A stretch of DNA of 64,000 bases. Origin: JBQTGK01 sp052400665 (GTDB taxonomy: Bacteria; Bacteroidota; Bacteroidia; Bacteroidales; Marinifilaceae). The position numbers were made by a program, and so were the translations under genes. Under the pieces are notes generated by a model, which saw only the letters and a list, made by a program, of their open reading frames with translations, was not told the DNA's origin and searched no databases. This document shows positions 36,603 through 45,348 of the stretch, in pieces. Location of the stretch: the NCBI GenBank assembly GCA_052400665.1, contig JBQTGK010000001.1. One strand, given 5' to 3'. Position 1 is the stretch's first letter. Each line of letters starts with the position of its first letter.

Positions 36603-38064
36603 ACAAACGGGCAATGGATTCTTTTAATTTCTGCAGTTTATTCCTTTGTCGCCATTGCTCAAGTTTAATTTCTTCGCTTAAAGTTAAATCCTGCAAAAAA
36701 CGTTCGCGCAATTGCATGGTAATCTCTTCATCGTAAACCAAAGCATTCACTTCAAAATTTTGCTCAAAACTTCGCACATCCATATTCGCAGTACCTACGG
36801 TCGACATAATTCCATCAACAGTCATTATTTTGCTATGATTAAACCCATTTTTATAAAAATAGATGCGAACTCCGGCTTCCAATAATTCATCGATATAAGA
36901 AAGTGTGCTCCAGTAAGTCATAAACGAATCTGATTTGTTTGGAATCAGCACTCGCACATCAACCCCACTCATAGCAGAAGTTTTTAATGCCATTAAAATA
37001 CTACTGTTGGGCATAAAGTAAGGAGACGAAATATAAACGTTCTGCTTTGCCGATGTTATCGCCGAAAAATAAGCTTGTAAAATACTTGCCCAATCGGAGT
37101 CGGCACCCGAAGCAGTAATCTGTAACAAACATTTTTCTTTCGCTTTTTTATAGGGCAAGTACTTATCGTTAAGTAACACCTCTTGCCTAACAAAATACCA
37201 GTCTATTAAAAAAACAATCTGAAGACTCGATGCAGCCTCTCCCGAGACTTTAAGGTGTGTATCGCGCCAAATGCCAATTCCTGGCAAGCCTTTAATATAT
37301 CTGTCTGCAAAATTTAAACCACCTACAAAAGCCGTACTTCCATCAATCACAATAATCTTTCGATGATTTCTATAGTTTACCCTACTGGTTAAAACAGGAA
37401 ATCGCACAGGTAAAAATGCCTGCACTTTAACACCAGCCTTTTCGAGATCTTGCACATATTTCTTACTCAATTTCCAACTTCCAACATCATCGTAAATTAC
37501 CCGCACCTCAACTCCTTCTATAGCTTTAGCAATCAAAATATCAAGCAATTCGGAGGCAAGTTCTCCATCTTCTATAATATAATACTCGAGATGAATATGG
37601 TCTTTTGCACGCTTTAAGGCCTTAAAAATAGATGAAAAAGTCTCCTTTCCATCGTTCAAAATCTGTACCTTATTGTATCCGCTAAGCAAAGCCTTCGAAT
37701 TATTTAAAAGCAATGTCATGATATTCTTCTTTTCATGAATTCGCTCATTTTTAAGAAAACGATTCTTTTCGAGCCGTAGCTTTTGATCATGACTCATTAC
37801 TTGCAGCCATTTTAAATCACCCAGTTCTTTATGTCCGAACATTTTTCTTTTTCGAAAACTCTGCCCAAAAACCAGATAAACAATAAATCCAAAAACAGGA
37901 AGGAATGACAATACCAAAATCCATGAAATAGTTTTTAAGGGACTTCGGTTTTCGAGAATTACAATTACAACTGTAGCTATAATCATAAGCACATACAAAA
38001 CCCCAAACACCTCTAAAACGTGTAGCAAAAACTCCGACCAATTAAATGATAACAGCATAGTCAA
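36586..38064 (-). CDS. cls: Cardiolipin synthase (phospholipase D family)
   Basis: This membrane enzyme joins two phosphatidylglycerols into cardiolipin. Two N-terminal membrane helices (about 15-36 and 45-68) precede two HKD phospholipase D motifs, H234-K236-D241 (HRKIIVID) and H410-K412-D417 (HSKIMTVD). The 492-residue length matches ClsA-type enzymes. The start ATG is probably at 38064, or two codons in. It is divergent from prmC, and its 3' end overlaps the third secreted paralog. Confidence 0.92.
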   Translation of the reverse strand: MTMLLSFNWSEFLLHVLEVFGVLYVLMIIATVVIVILENRSPLKTISWILVLSFLPVFGFIVYLVFGQSFRKRKMFGHKELGDLKWLQVMSHDQKLRLEKNRFLKNERIHEKKNIMTLLLNNSKALLSGYNKVQILNDGKETFSSIFKALKRAKDHIHLEYYIIEDGELASELLDILIAKAIEGVEVRVIYDDVGSWKLSKKYVQDLEKAGVKVQAFLPVRFPVLTSRVNYRNHRKIIVIDGSTAFVGGLNFADRYIKGLPGIGIWRDTHLKVSGEAASSLQIVFLIDWYFVRQEVLLNDKYLPYKKAKEKCLLQITASGADSDWASILQAYFSAITSAKQNVYISSPYFMPNSSILMALKTSAMSGVDVRVLIPNKSDSFMTYWSTLSYIDELLEAGVRIYFYKNGFNHSKIMTVDGIMSTVGTANMDVRSFEQNFEVNALVYDEEITMQLRERFLQDLTLSEEIKLEQWRQRNKLQKLKESIARLFTPLL

Positions 38065-38085
38065 CTTTTGAGTATAGAAGATTTG

Positions 38086-38093
38086 TATCTTTG
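38086..38093 (+). promoter_or_regulatory. Candidate promoter of prmC-recX
   Basis: TATCTTTG matches the -7 consensus exactly. A TTTTG at 38066-38070 lies upstream with a 15-base spacer, shorter than the usual 19 or so. The predicted start of transcription is about 100 bp before prmC. Confidence 0.5.
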
Positions 38094-38202
38094 TATTTTA
38101 TTAGTTTTAATATGCCGGATATGAGATAAAAATTAAATAGCGTATACTAGAAGAATTACACTCTCACAAACTGCATTCAATCAAAAAAAATAACCTTAAC
38201 AA

Positions 38203-39066
38203 ATGTGTCGATTAAACACTATACAATCTACAATAAATTACATAAAAAACGAACTTATTCACATTTATAGTTCGCGTGAAGCTGAAAGTATCTCCTATAT
38301 TTTATTGGAATATGTACTGGCTTATTCAAGAATGCAAATTCAGTTTAACAAAAACGAAACTATAGAACAAAAAGATTTTCTGCAACTTACACTTTATCTA
38401 AAACAATTAAAAAAGAATAAACCCATACAATATGTTTTAGGCGAAGCAGATTTTTATGATCTGAAATTTAAAGTTAATGAACACACGCTTATTCCTAGAC
38501 CCGAAACAGAAGAGCTGGTACATGCAATTATTCAGGAAAATAAAAATAGCAATTTAAGCATATTAGATATTGGAACCGGCAGTGGCTGCATACCTGTTTG
38601 TTTGGCAAAAAATTTAAACAAAGCGAAAGTTTCTTCTGCCGATATATCAGCAAAAGCAATAGAAATAGCCAGGCAAAATGCTAAATTAAACAAAGTGGAG
38701 GTCTGCTTTTATAATCGTGACATTCTAAAATGGGAGAATTTTGAATGGGAGCAATTCGATATTATTGTAAGTAATCCTCCTTATGTAACCGAATCGGAAA
38801 AGGAAAAAATGGAAGATAATGTATTAAAACATGAACCACATACTGCTCTTTTTGTTAGCGATAATGATCCTTTACTATTTTACCGAACCATTGCTAAGCT
38901 TGCCCTTTCAAAGCTAAAAACGGGAGGAAAACTGTATTTCGAAATCAACGAAAGTTTAGGCATAGAAATGCAAAAGTTACTGCAAGATATAGGATTTACT
39001 ACTATTTTATTACGTAAAGATATAAACGGTAAAGACCGTATGTTGTCGGCCATAAAACCAATCTGA
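38203..39066 (+). CDS. prmC: Peptide chain release factor N5-glutamine methyltransferase
   Basis: PrmC methylates the glutamine of the GGQ motif of release factors RF1 and RF2; prfB lies 3 kb downstream in the same direction. An N-terminal helical domain (about 1-90) is followed by the SAM-dependent methyltransferase fold with motif I ILDIGTGSGCIPV (about 123-135) and the catalytic SNPPYV (about 190-195). The 287-residue length is normal. Its stop codon overlaps the recX start (TGATG), so the two are translationally coupled. Confidence 0.92.
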   Translation: MCRLNTIQSTINYIKNELIHIYSSREAESISYILLEYVLAYSRMQIQFNKNETIEQKDFLQLTLYLKQLKKNKPIQYVLGEADFYDLKFKVNEHTLIPRPETEELVHAIIQENKNSNLSILDIGTGSGCIPVCLAKNLNKAKVSSADISAKAIEIARQNAKLNKVEVCFYNRDILKWENFEWEQFDIIVSNPPYVTESEKEKMEDNVLKHEPHTALFVSDNDPLLFYRTIAKLALSKLKTGGKLYFEINESLGIEMQKLLQDIGFTTILLRKDINGKDRMLSAIKPI

Positions 39067-39557
39067 TGTATAAAAATAAAAACACAAAAATTATAAGTAC
39101 TAAGGAAGCCCTGTCGAAAGTACAATTTATTTGTAGCCGGCAAGAAAAATGTTGCAGTGATATTCGCAAGAAACTTCAAAACTGGAACATTGAAAAACAA
39201 GAGCAAGATGAAATAATAGATTCTTTAGTAGATGATAAATTTATTGATGAGAAACGATATACAGGTTTCTATGTCCGTGATAAATTCCGTTTTAACAAAT
39301 GGGGTAGAATTAAAATTGCTTATCATTTAAAACAGAAACGAGTTCCCGAGCAAATAATAAACGAAGCTCTCAATCAAATTAAAGAAACTGATTATCAAGA
39401 AAGCCTGCAGGAACTTTTAAAGAATAAACTAAAAAGCCTGAAAGAAGATGATCCTTATCAATTAAAATCAAAGTTGTTCCGTTTTGCTCAAAGCAGAGGT
39501 TTTGAATCACAAGTATCATTACAATTTATAGATAAACTTTTATCGAGCCTGAAATAA
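39066..39557 (+). CDS. recX: Regulatory protein RecX
   Basis: RecX modulates RecA filaments, limiting recombination and SOS activity. The 163-residue protein is composed of tandem three-helix RecX repeats, with the typical LVDDKFIDEKRYTGFYVRDKF and GRIKIAYHLKQKRVPEQII segments. It overlaps the end of prmC by one base. No recA gene is in the window. Confidence 0.88.
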   Translation: MYKNKNTKIISTKEALSKVQFICSRQEKCCSDIRKKLQNWNIEKQEQDEIIDSLVDDKFIDEKRYTGFYVRDKFRFNKWGRIKIAYHLKQKRVPEQIINEALNQIKETDYQESLQELLKNKLKSLKEDDPYQLKSKLFRFAQSRGFESQVSLQFIDKLLSSLK

Positions 39558-39640
39558 AATTTTATTTCACTTTTGGCAAGCTTATTGTTAATGAATTATT
39601 ATCTTTAAATTTGATATATTATTTCTCTAAACCAGTTCAA

Positions 39641-41050
39641 ATGACAAAAATTTTACGCACACTATTTAATTATTCTCTTATTCTCACCATACTTGTTAGT
39701 TGCTCGGCTCAAAGCAGTATGGCAAAACGCAGACCTCCAAAGTGGGTTAAAGAAAGACCAATTACTCCTGATTATTACGTGGGAATAGCTGTAGTAAAAA
39801 AAGACAATAGTCAAAACAGTTATATTCAATTGGCCAAAAATCAGGCTTTACATGACTTATGTTCCGAAATATCGATTAATATTTCTGCCAACTCCGTTTT
39901 ACAGCAATTTGAAAACGAAACCGAATTCAAAGAAGAATTTCAATCGGAAATAAAAACCAGTTTGGTAGAAGAAATTGAAGGTTACGAAACCGTAGGATCC
40001 TGGGATAATAAAAAAGGAAATGAATATTGGGTTTACTACCGTTTATCAAAATCTCAGTATGAATTACAAAAGCGCTTAAAGTTAAATAAAGCAAAAAAAT
40101 TAGCACAAAATTATTACGAGCAAGCAAAACAAAGCGAGAAACAATTAAACTTGTTTCAGGCTTTAAATTATTATGCAAAAGCAATTGATGCCATTAAAAA
40201 AAATTTGGATGATGATTTATCGGTAATGACATTTAATGGAAGCATAAATTTGGGATCGGAACTTTACAATTCTATTCAGAATATTTTTAAACGTACCCAA
40301 TTAACTGCAGATAGAAAGTCCATTAAGCTTGAAATTTCAACTTCGCAAAAAGAGCCTATTTTAATAAAAGCAGAATGGCTGGGCGAAACAGGAAACCAAA
40401 TAATTCCTAATCTTCCCATTTCGATAAATTTTGTGAAAGGCGATGGTGTTTTAAACAACAAAGTAAGCACCGATGAGTTTGGTTATGCAGCTTCTCAGCT
40501 TTCGAAAGTAACTTCTAAAATGAAACTACAGGAAATTGAAGCTGGCATCGATTTAAGCTCTATTTTAAACGAAGAATCCGAAAATTACAAACTAAACAAA
40601 TTGTTCTTTACTCCTGAATTAGCCCCAAAGAGTAAAATAATTATAAATGTAGAACGATTAAAAGCTTACATGACTTTTAACGAGCGTATTTTTGGAGAAG
40701 ATTCCAAACGCGAAATCTTAAAAAATAATTTAAAGAAAGAACTCTCTGAAAACTTTTTCTCGTTTACCGACAATAAAGAAAAGGCAAAAGTAATTCTTAA
40801 TATCAACACAAATGTTACAAAAGGAGAAATTAAAGAAGGGCGAAACTACAAAGTTTACATTGTATATTTAGATTGTTTCTTTTCCCTTACAGACACAAAA
40901 AATGGAATGGAAATTTTTAACGATGCCATTTACGAAGTAAAAGGAATGAAACCAATTAGCTACGATTACGCAATTAGAGAAGCCTATGAACAAGCGGTTG
41001 ACGAAATTCACAATACAATAATTCCAAAACTAAACCAGCTAGACCTATAA
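39641..41050 (+). CDS. LPP20-like lipoprotein
   Basis: A lipoprotein signal with lipobox LVSC (Cys19 from the chosen start) is followed by an LPP20-type region: KWVKERPITPDYYVGIA, then LAKNQALHDLCSEISINISANS. A helical stretch (about 145-200) and a beta-rich C-terminal half follow, ending with an AIREAYEQAVDEIH segment. It is expected in the outer membrane or periplasm. The ATG at 39641 places the signal peptide correctly; the ATG at 39611 would add ten residues. It is in tandem with a smaller lipoprotein of similar type. Confidence 0.75.
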   Translation: MTKILRTLFNYSLILTILVSCSAQSSMAKRRPPKWVKERPITPDYYVGIAVVKKDNSQNSYIQLAKNQALHDLCSEISINISANSVLQQFENETEFKEEFQSEIKTSLVEEIEGYETVGSWDNKKGNEYWVYYRLSKSQYELQKRLKLNKAKKLAQNYYEQAKQSEKQLNLFQALNYYAKAIDAIKKNLDDDLSVMTFNGSINLGSELYNSIQNIFKRTQLTADRKSIKLEISTSQKEPILIKAEWLGETGNQIIPNLPISINFVKGDGVLNNKVSTDEFGYAASQLSKVTSKMKLQEIEAGIDLSSILNEESENYKLNKLFFTPELAPKSKIIINVERLKAYMTFNERIFGEDSKREILKNNLKKELSENFFSFTDNKEKAKVILNINTNVTKGEIKEGRNYKVYIVYLDCFFSLTDTKNGMEIFNDAIYEVKGMKPISYDYAIREAYEQAVDEIHNTIIPKLNQLDL

Positions 41051-41167
41051 ATTTAGCAGATATTAGATTTAACACCATAAATAAAAAGCAATTATTTGAA
41101 ATAATGATGAGAATAGTGAATTGAAAACAAACTCATTTCTCAAATCTCACATCTAAAATTTTAACAG

Positions 41168-41764
41168 ATGAGAACAAGAAAATTACAATCGTTATTCCTT
41201 GGATTAGGAATTTTAGTAGCGGCAGGATTAAGCTCTTGCGGATCTGCAGAAAAAGCAATTTCTACAAAAGCACAGGGCGAAGAATTAATTGAAGTTTATT
41301 GTACTGGCCCTGATTATCAGAGTGACAAAAATAATTTTAGAGCTTCGGCCATTGGCGAGAGTTTAGACCAAATGGTTGCAAAGAAAAAAGCAGGAACAAA
41401 TGCACGTGCCGAGTTGGCAACTCTTATTCAATCGACAGTTCAGGGAACAATAGACAACTACGTTAATTCAACAGAACTAAACAATGTAGAGCAAGTTGAG
41501 GAACGTTTTGAAGGCTTAACTCGCGAAGTTATTAACCAACAGTTGAATAACATTAAGGTAATCTGCGAAAAGCAAACCAGAACTGCTCAAAATAAGTATA
41601 AAACTTATATAGCTATCGAAATGAGTGCTAAAGATTTGGAAGAAGCAATCAACCAAAAATTATCGCAAGATGATAAGCTAAAAGTTGATTACGACTACAA
41701 TAAATTTAAAGAAACTTTCGAGGCTGAAATGCAAAAATTGCAAAACCAGCAAAATGGAATATAA
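41168..41764 (+). CDS. Small LPP20-like lipoprotein
   Basis: A lipoprotein signal with lipobox LSSC (Cys24) precedes a region with FRASAIGESLDQMVAKKKA and GTNARAELATLI, in which conserved positions of LPP20-type proteins are visible. The 198-residue protein then becomes helical and ends in a Gln/Lys-rich tail. It follows the larger lipoprotein by 117 bp on the same strand, and a strong terminator closes the unit. The two probably form a functional pair at the cell envelope; function is unknown. Confidence 0.72.
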   Translation: MRTRKLQSLFLGLGILVAAGLSSCGSAEKAISTKAQGEELIEVYCTGPDYQSDKNNFRASAIGESLDQMVAKKKAGTNARAELATLIQSTVQGTIDNYVNSTELNNVEQVEERFEGLTREVINQQLNNIKVICEKQTRTAQNKYKTYIAIEMSAKDLEEAINQKLSQDDKLKVDYDYNKFKETFEAEMQKLQNQQNGI

Positions 41765-41792
41765 AAAATAAATACCTCTCATAGAAATAAAG

Positions 41793-41827
41793 AAATGGCC
41801 ATCTCTACTATAAGAGATGGCCATTTT
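41793..41827 (+). terminator. Strong terminator after the lipoprotein pair
   Basis: Fourteen-base arms AAATGGCCATCTCT and AGAGATGGCCATTT pair perfectly around a six-base loop, followed by a short T-run. It ends the lipoprotein transcript that stops at 41764. Confidence 0.85.
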
Positions 41828-41883
41828 ACATCTAAATATTTCTTTTCTTATAAACTAAAAAGAACTCCTACCAATGCAATAAC

Positions 41884-41993
41884 ATTTTCAAAAATGATTA
41901 CAACAAACCAGCTAAAAAGTTTAGCGGAACAAACCAAAGCGCAAAAAAAGTAATCTGAGGTAGCTTTGACATTGATGTCAAATTAATTCAGAT
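41884..41993 (+). pseudogene. Decayed duplicate of the prfB 5' end and frameshift site
   Basis: This stretch repeats 42110-42209, the real prfB start. An ATG at 41894 is followed by eleven codons nearly identical to prfB (MITTNQLKSLAE against MITTDQLKSLAE), then diverges and meets a TAA after 19 codons. The CTTTGACATTGATG segment of the recoding site and the following AAATTAATTCAG are also kept. The copy has a net 10-base insertion in place of the AGGAGG part. It lacks the rest of the gene, so it cannot make RF2. It is read here as a tandem partial duplication that decayed. Confidence 0.75.
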
Positions 41994-42119
41994 TTTTTTC
42001 AATGCATTCATTGTCCACAATCCAATCATTTTTCCAAAACACCGTATTAGCTTATCATTTCAGATTGCTCATTACTCTTTGTTTACTACCTTTACATCTT
42101 ACTAATTTAATTTTCAAAA

Positions 42120-43215
42120 ATGATTACAACAGACCAGCTAAAAAGTTTAGCGGAACGCACGGAAGCGTTAAGGAGGTATCTTTGACATTGATGCCAAATT
42201 AATTCAGATACAAGAAGAAGAAATGAGAACTCAGGCTCCGGGTTTTTGGGATAATCCAAAAGAAGCAGAAGTTCAAATGAAAAAAGTTCGTGGATTAAAA
42301 TCCTGGGTAGAATTATACAATGAAGTAAGAGAATCAACCGAAGATTTATCAGTACTATTCGATTTTGCCAAAGAAGGAGAAGCATCTAACGAAGAAGTAG
42401 AAGAACAATTTTCAGCCACCGAAAAATTAATTGAAGCTTTAGAGTTAAAAAATATGCTCCGAAAAGATGAAGACAAATTCGGAGCTATTCTTAAAATAAA
42501 CGCTGGTGCTGGTGGAACCGAAAGTTGCGACTGGGCAGATATGCTTTACCGCATGTATTTGCGTTACGGAGAATCGCACAACTACAAAGTTAGACAACTG
42601 GAATATCAGGAAGGCGACGAAGCTGGTATTAAATCGGCAACTCTCGAATTTGAAGGCGATTTTGCTTACGGATACCTGAAATCGGAAAATGGTGTTCACC
42701 GTTTGGTTCGCCTGTCTCCTTTCAATTCAGCCAATAAACGAATGACTTCCTTTGCATCTGTTTATGTTTATCCTGCTATTGATGATACAATAGAAATTGA
42801 AATTAACCCCGCTGATATTAGCTGGGATACTTTTCGTTCGGGTGGTGCCGGAGGACAAAATGTAAACAAAGTAGAAACTGGTGTTCGTGTGCGACATGCT
42901 CCAACCGGAATTATAATTGAAAACACCGAAAGTCGTTCTCAGTTAGGAAACCGCGAAAATGCATTGCGATTACTAAAATCTCAATTGTACGAATTGGAAT
43001 TACGCAAGCGTCAGGAAAAAATTGATGCCATTGAAGGTTCTAAGAAAAAAATTGAATGGGGATCGCAAATTCGCTCTTACGTAATGCAACCATATAAATT
43101 GGTAAAAGATGTAAGAACTGCTCACGAAACATCTAACGTACAAGCCGTTTTAGATGGCGATTTAGATGGATTCATAAAAGCATTCCTAATGGAATTTAGC
43201 GGAGAAGAAAAATAA
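42120..43215 (+). CDS. prfB: Peptide chain release factor 2, programmed +1 frameshift
   Basis: RF2 releases proteins at UAA and UGA codons. Translation starts at ATG 42120 and reads 21 codons to CTT followed by an in-frame UGA (42183-42185). Slipping +1 at CTTTGA skips base 42183, continues at GAC (42184-42186) and joins the long frame, which shows its first ATG at 42223. The product has 364 residues, as expected for RF2 (365 in E. coli). The SPF anticodon-like motif is in RLSPFNSANKR and the catalytic GGQ in RSGGAGGQNVNK, the site PrmC methylates. Low RF2 raises the chance of the shift, so the gene regulates itself. Confidence 0.95.
42171..42186 (+). promoter_or_regulatory. RF2 programmed frameshift site
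   Basis: AGGAGGTATCTTTGAC contains a Shine-Dalgarno-like AGGAGG, three bases before the CTT slippery codon, and the UGA stop followed by C. It matches the classic E. coli site except for AGGAGG in place of AGGGGG. Confidence 0.95.
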
Positions 43216-43236
43216 AAACTATATGAGAGACTTTGC

Positions 43237-43446
43237 TTAAGCATCGTCTCTCTTCTTTTTTGGTTTAAATATTCCGCCCAATAACACTCCAAACACTCCT
43301 CCATAAGGAACCATAGTATACCAATTTGCTTTTATCGGGCAAGTTCCGGAAACACAACCCACATACTTCCAATATAAAAATCCGCCTAACAAACCAATTA
43401 AACCTCCTATAACTTCAAATTTCCTGTTTTTAAAAAAATCTTTCAT
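43237..43446 (-). CDS. DUF6132-like small membrane protein
   Basis: The 69-residue protein has two hydrophobic helices (about 12-28 and 46-60) with a conserved CVSGTCPI segment between them. The two cysteines at about 31 and 36 would sit at the membrane boundary. This resembles the DUF6132 family found mainly in Bacteroidota; no function is established. It converges with prfB, 21 bp from its stop. Confidence 0.75.
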   Translation of the reverse strand: MKDFFKNRKFEVIGGLIGLLGGFLYWKYVGCVSGTCPIKANWYTMVPYGGVFGVLLGGIFKPKKKRDDA

Positions 43447-43686
43447 ATCAAACTCCTCTTCTCTTTACATTAAACCCATGAAAGATAATCTAAATTATCC
43501 CACAAACACTAAATATTTTTTATTGATTTTTAAATCCAAAAAATTACCTTCCTGCACTTCTAATAATCCTTCCGAAAGCCGTATATTTGTATTCACTAAA
43601 TAATAAAACACATCAGATATTATACCTATTAGTATTCCTTTTTAAATATCTATTAGCATAATAACTTTTTTTAATATTATTATAAC

Positions 43687-44031
43687 ATGACATTAAAGAT
43701 TTACCACAATCCCCGATGTGCAAAAAGTCGTGCTGGCTTAAAATACCTGCAGGAAAAAGGTTTGAAACCAGAAATCAGATTGTATCTGAAAGAAGAATTT
43801 ACCGAACAAGAACTTGCCGATGTTTTAATGAGAATGAACAAAGATCCTCAGGATATTATTCGTACTCAGGAAAAAATCTATAAATCAGATTTTAAAGGAA
43901 AAAATTTTAATCGCGATGAGTGGATTAAAATTCTTATTGAATATCCTAAACTAATTCAGCGCCCAATTATTGTTAAGGATCACAAAGCCATATTTGCCGA
44001 TCCCGTAGAAAATGTTGAAGAAATTTTATAG
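43687..44031 (+). CDS. ArsC/Spx-family protein, arsenate reductase-like
   Basis: This is a 114-residue thioredoxin-fold protein with IYHNPRCAKSRAGLKYL, where the single Cys12 is the nucleophile of the glutaredoxin-dependent arsenate reductase type. The segment PKLIQRPIIV supplies the oxyanion-binding Arg, and FADPVENVEEIL is the usual C-terminus. Many such proteins (YfgD type) have no shown arsenate activity, and there is no ars operon here, so the physiological role is open. A TATATTTG box at 43582-43589 may be its promoter. Confidence 0.82.
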   Translation: MTLKIYHNPRCAKSRAGLKYLQEKGLKPEIRLYLKEEFTEQELADVLMRMNKDPQDIIRTQEKIYKSDFKGKNFNRDEWIKILIEYPKLIQRPIIVKDHKAIFADPVENVEEIL

Positions 44032-44085
44032 CAATACCCACAAATATCCCATCGATCTCCAATTAGAGACAATTACTTTAGGGAA

Positions 44086-45135
44086 ATGAAAAAAATCGGA
44101 AAATTATATCTTATTATGCTTTCACTGCTATCTTTTGCCTGCGATCCTTTCCAAACAAAAATTGGGAACGAGGTTTCTCTTTACGAAAGTACAGCACTAA
44201 ACAACGAAGCTTTCCCCGATACTTTAAAGGTAATGACCTGGAACATTAAGTTTGGTGGTGGACGAATCGATTTCTTTTTCGATTGCCATGGCGATCGGGT
44301 AATCATGAAAAAATCTGAAGTTCTGAATAATATGTCTGCTCTTGCCGATAAAATAAATGAAATTAATCCTGATATTTTAATGATACAGGAAGCCGATGTA
44401 AATGCAAAACGAAGTGCCTATATCGATCAAGTACAATATCTGCTCGACAATACCTCATTTAATTATGCCGCTTATGCCCCACAATGGAAAGCAAGTTACA
44501 TTCCTAGTAAAAGCATTGGCAAAATGAATTCGGGAAATGCAATTCTTTCGAAATGGAAATTTACGAATGCTACACGAATAGCTCTTCCTCTTATTAAATC
44601 ACAAAATTCTATTGTTAGATATTTTTACCTAAAACGGAATATATTACATGTTAAACTTGAACACTCAGGTAAAAGTATCCACTTATTAACAACTCACTCA
44701 TCGGCTTATGCAAAAGATGATACCAAGAAAAAACAATTGGAAATAATAAAAGCTTACGCCGATTCCATTGCCAACAAAAAAGAAAATTTAATTTTAGGCG
44801 GCGATTTTAACTCCCTGCCTCCTTACAGTAAACAAACCAGTAAATTCGACGACACCGCTTGTACAAATGGCGATTTTGATGCCGACGACTACAGCTCAGA
44901 AACACAATGGATGCAGCCTTTTTACGAAAAATATTCAGCTGCAATTCCTATTAACACATATAAAACCGACAATAAAAGCCACTTTTCACACACAACCGAT
45001 AAAAATAAATTTTGGAATCGTAAAGTCGATTTCTTATTCACAAATGGAACTTTTATTTCCAAAAGTGGCAAAACTCTTCAGCAATGGATGCAGATTTCTG
45101 ATCATGCTCCTATTCTTGTTGAATACGAATTATAA
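44086..45135 (+). CDS. EEP-family lipoprotein (endonuclease/exonuclease/phosphatase fold)
   Basis: A lipoprotein signal with lipobox LSFAC (Cys19) anchors an EEP domain to the envelope. Motifs are MTWNIKFGGGRIDF (about 50-63), IQEADVNAKRS with the metal-binding Glu, GGDFNSLPP (about 239-247) and a final SDHAPILVEY. The substrate could be nucleic acid, a lipid or another phosphodiester. It follows the ArsC-like gene by 54 bp. It is related only in fold to the membrane EEP protein at 21-22 kb. Confidence 0.82.
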   Translation: MKKIGKLYLIMLSLLSFACDPFQTKIGNEVSLYESTALNNEAFPDTLKVMTWNIKFGGGRIDFFFDCHGDRVIMKKSEVLNNMSALADKINEINPDILMIQEADVNAKRSAYIDQVQYLLDNTSFNYAAYAPQWKASYIPSKSIGKMNSGNAILSKWKFTNATRIALPLIKSQNSIVRYFYLKRNILHVKLEHSGKSIHLLTTHSSAYAKDDTKKKQLEIIKAYADSIANKKENLILGGDFNSLPPYSKQTSKFDDTACTNGDFDADDYSSETQWMQPFYEKYSAAIPINTYKTDNKSHFSHTTDKNKFWNRKVDFLFTNGTFISKSGKTLQQWMQISDHAPILVEYEL

Positions 45136-45289
45136 ATTACTAAGCAATTCTGAATTTGGAATACAAGCTTTCTATTTTAATATTTATCAACAAAGTAGAA
45201 ACTTATTTATGGCAATAAATTCGAGCTCTTAATTTATAATTCTTATTAAAAAAATGTTTTACAAGTATGATTAAGAACATTTTTTAAAC

Positions 45290-45321
45290 TTTTTGTAAAT
45301 GATAAAAAGGCCTTATTTTTA
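45290..45321 (+). promoter_or_regulatory. Candidate promoter of mutA-mutB
   Basis: TTTTTG (45290-45295) and TATTTTTA (45314-45321) are separated by 18 bases, close to the Bacteroidota -33/-7 layout; only the last base of the -7 box deviates. The expected transcript would begin about 20 bp before the mutA ATG. Confidence 0.45.
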
Positions 45322-45348
45322 GGCTCTAATTTTTAAACAGTTACAGTT

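Larger units (their letters stand above)
41765..42119. other. 355-bp intergenic region with terminator and duplicated prfB leader
   Basis: From left to right it holds the strong terminator at 41793-41827, a decayed copy of the prfB 5' end at 41884-41993, and about 115 bp of AT-rich sequence that should include the prfB promoter. No other gene is visible. Confidence 0.7.

Noticed and set aside
39551..39568. Perfect AT-only palindrome at the recX stop as terminator
   Set aside because: It has no GC pairs and no T-tract after it.
42183..42185. The in-frame UGA in prfB as a sequencing error or pseudogene
   Set aside because: The AGGAGG, CTT, TGA and C context is the classic functional recoding site.
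42223..43215. prfB starting at the first ATG of the long frame
   Set aside because: This would lack the N-terminal residues of RF2; the upstream 21 codons and the CTTTGA site show the programmed frameshift.
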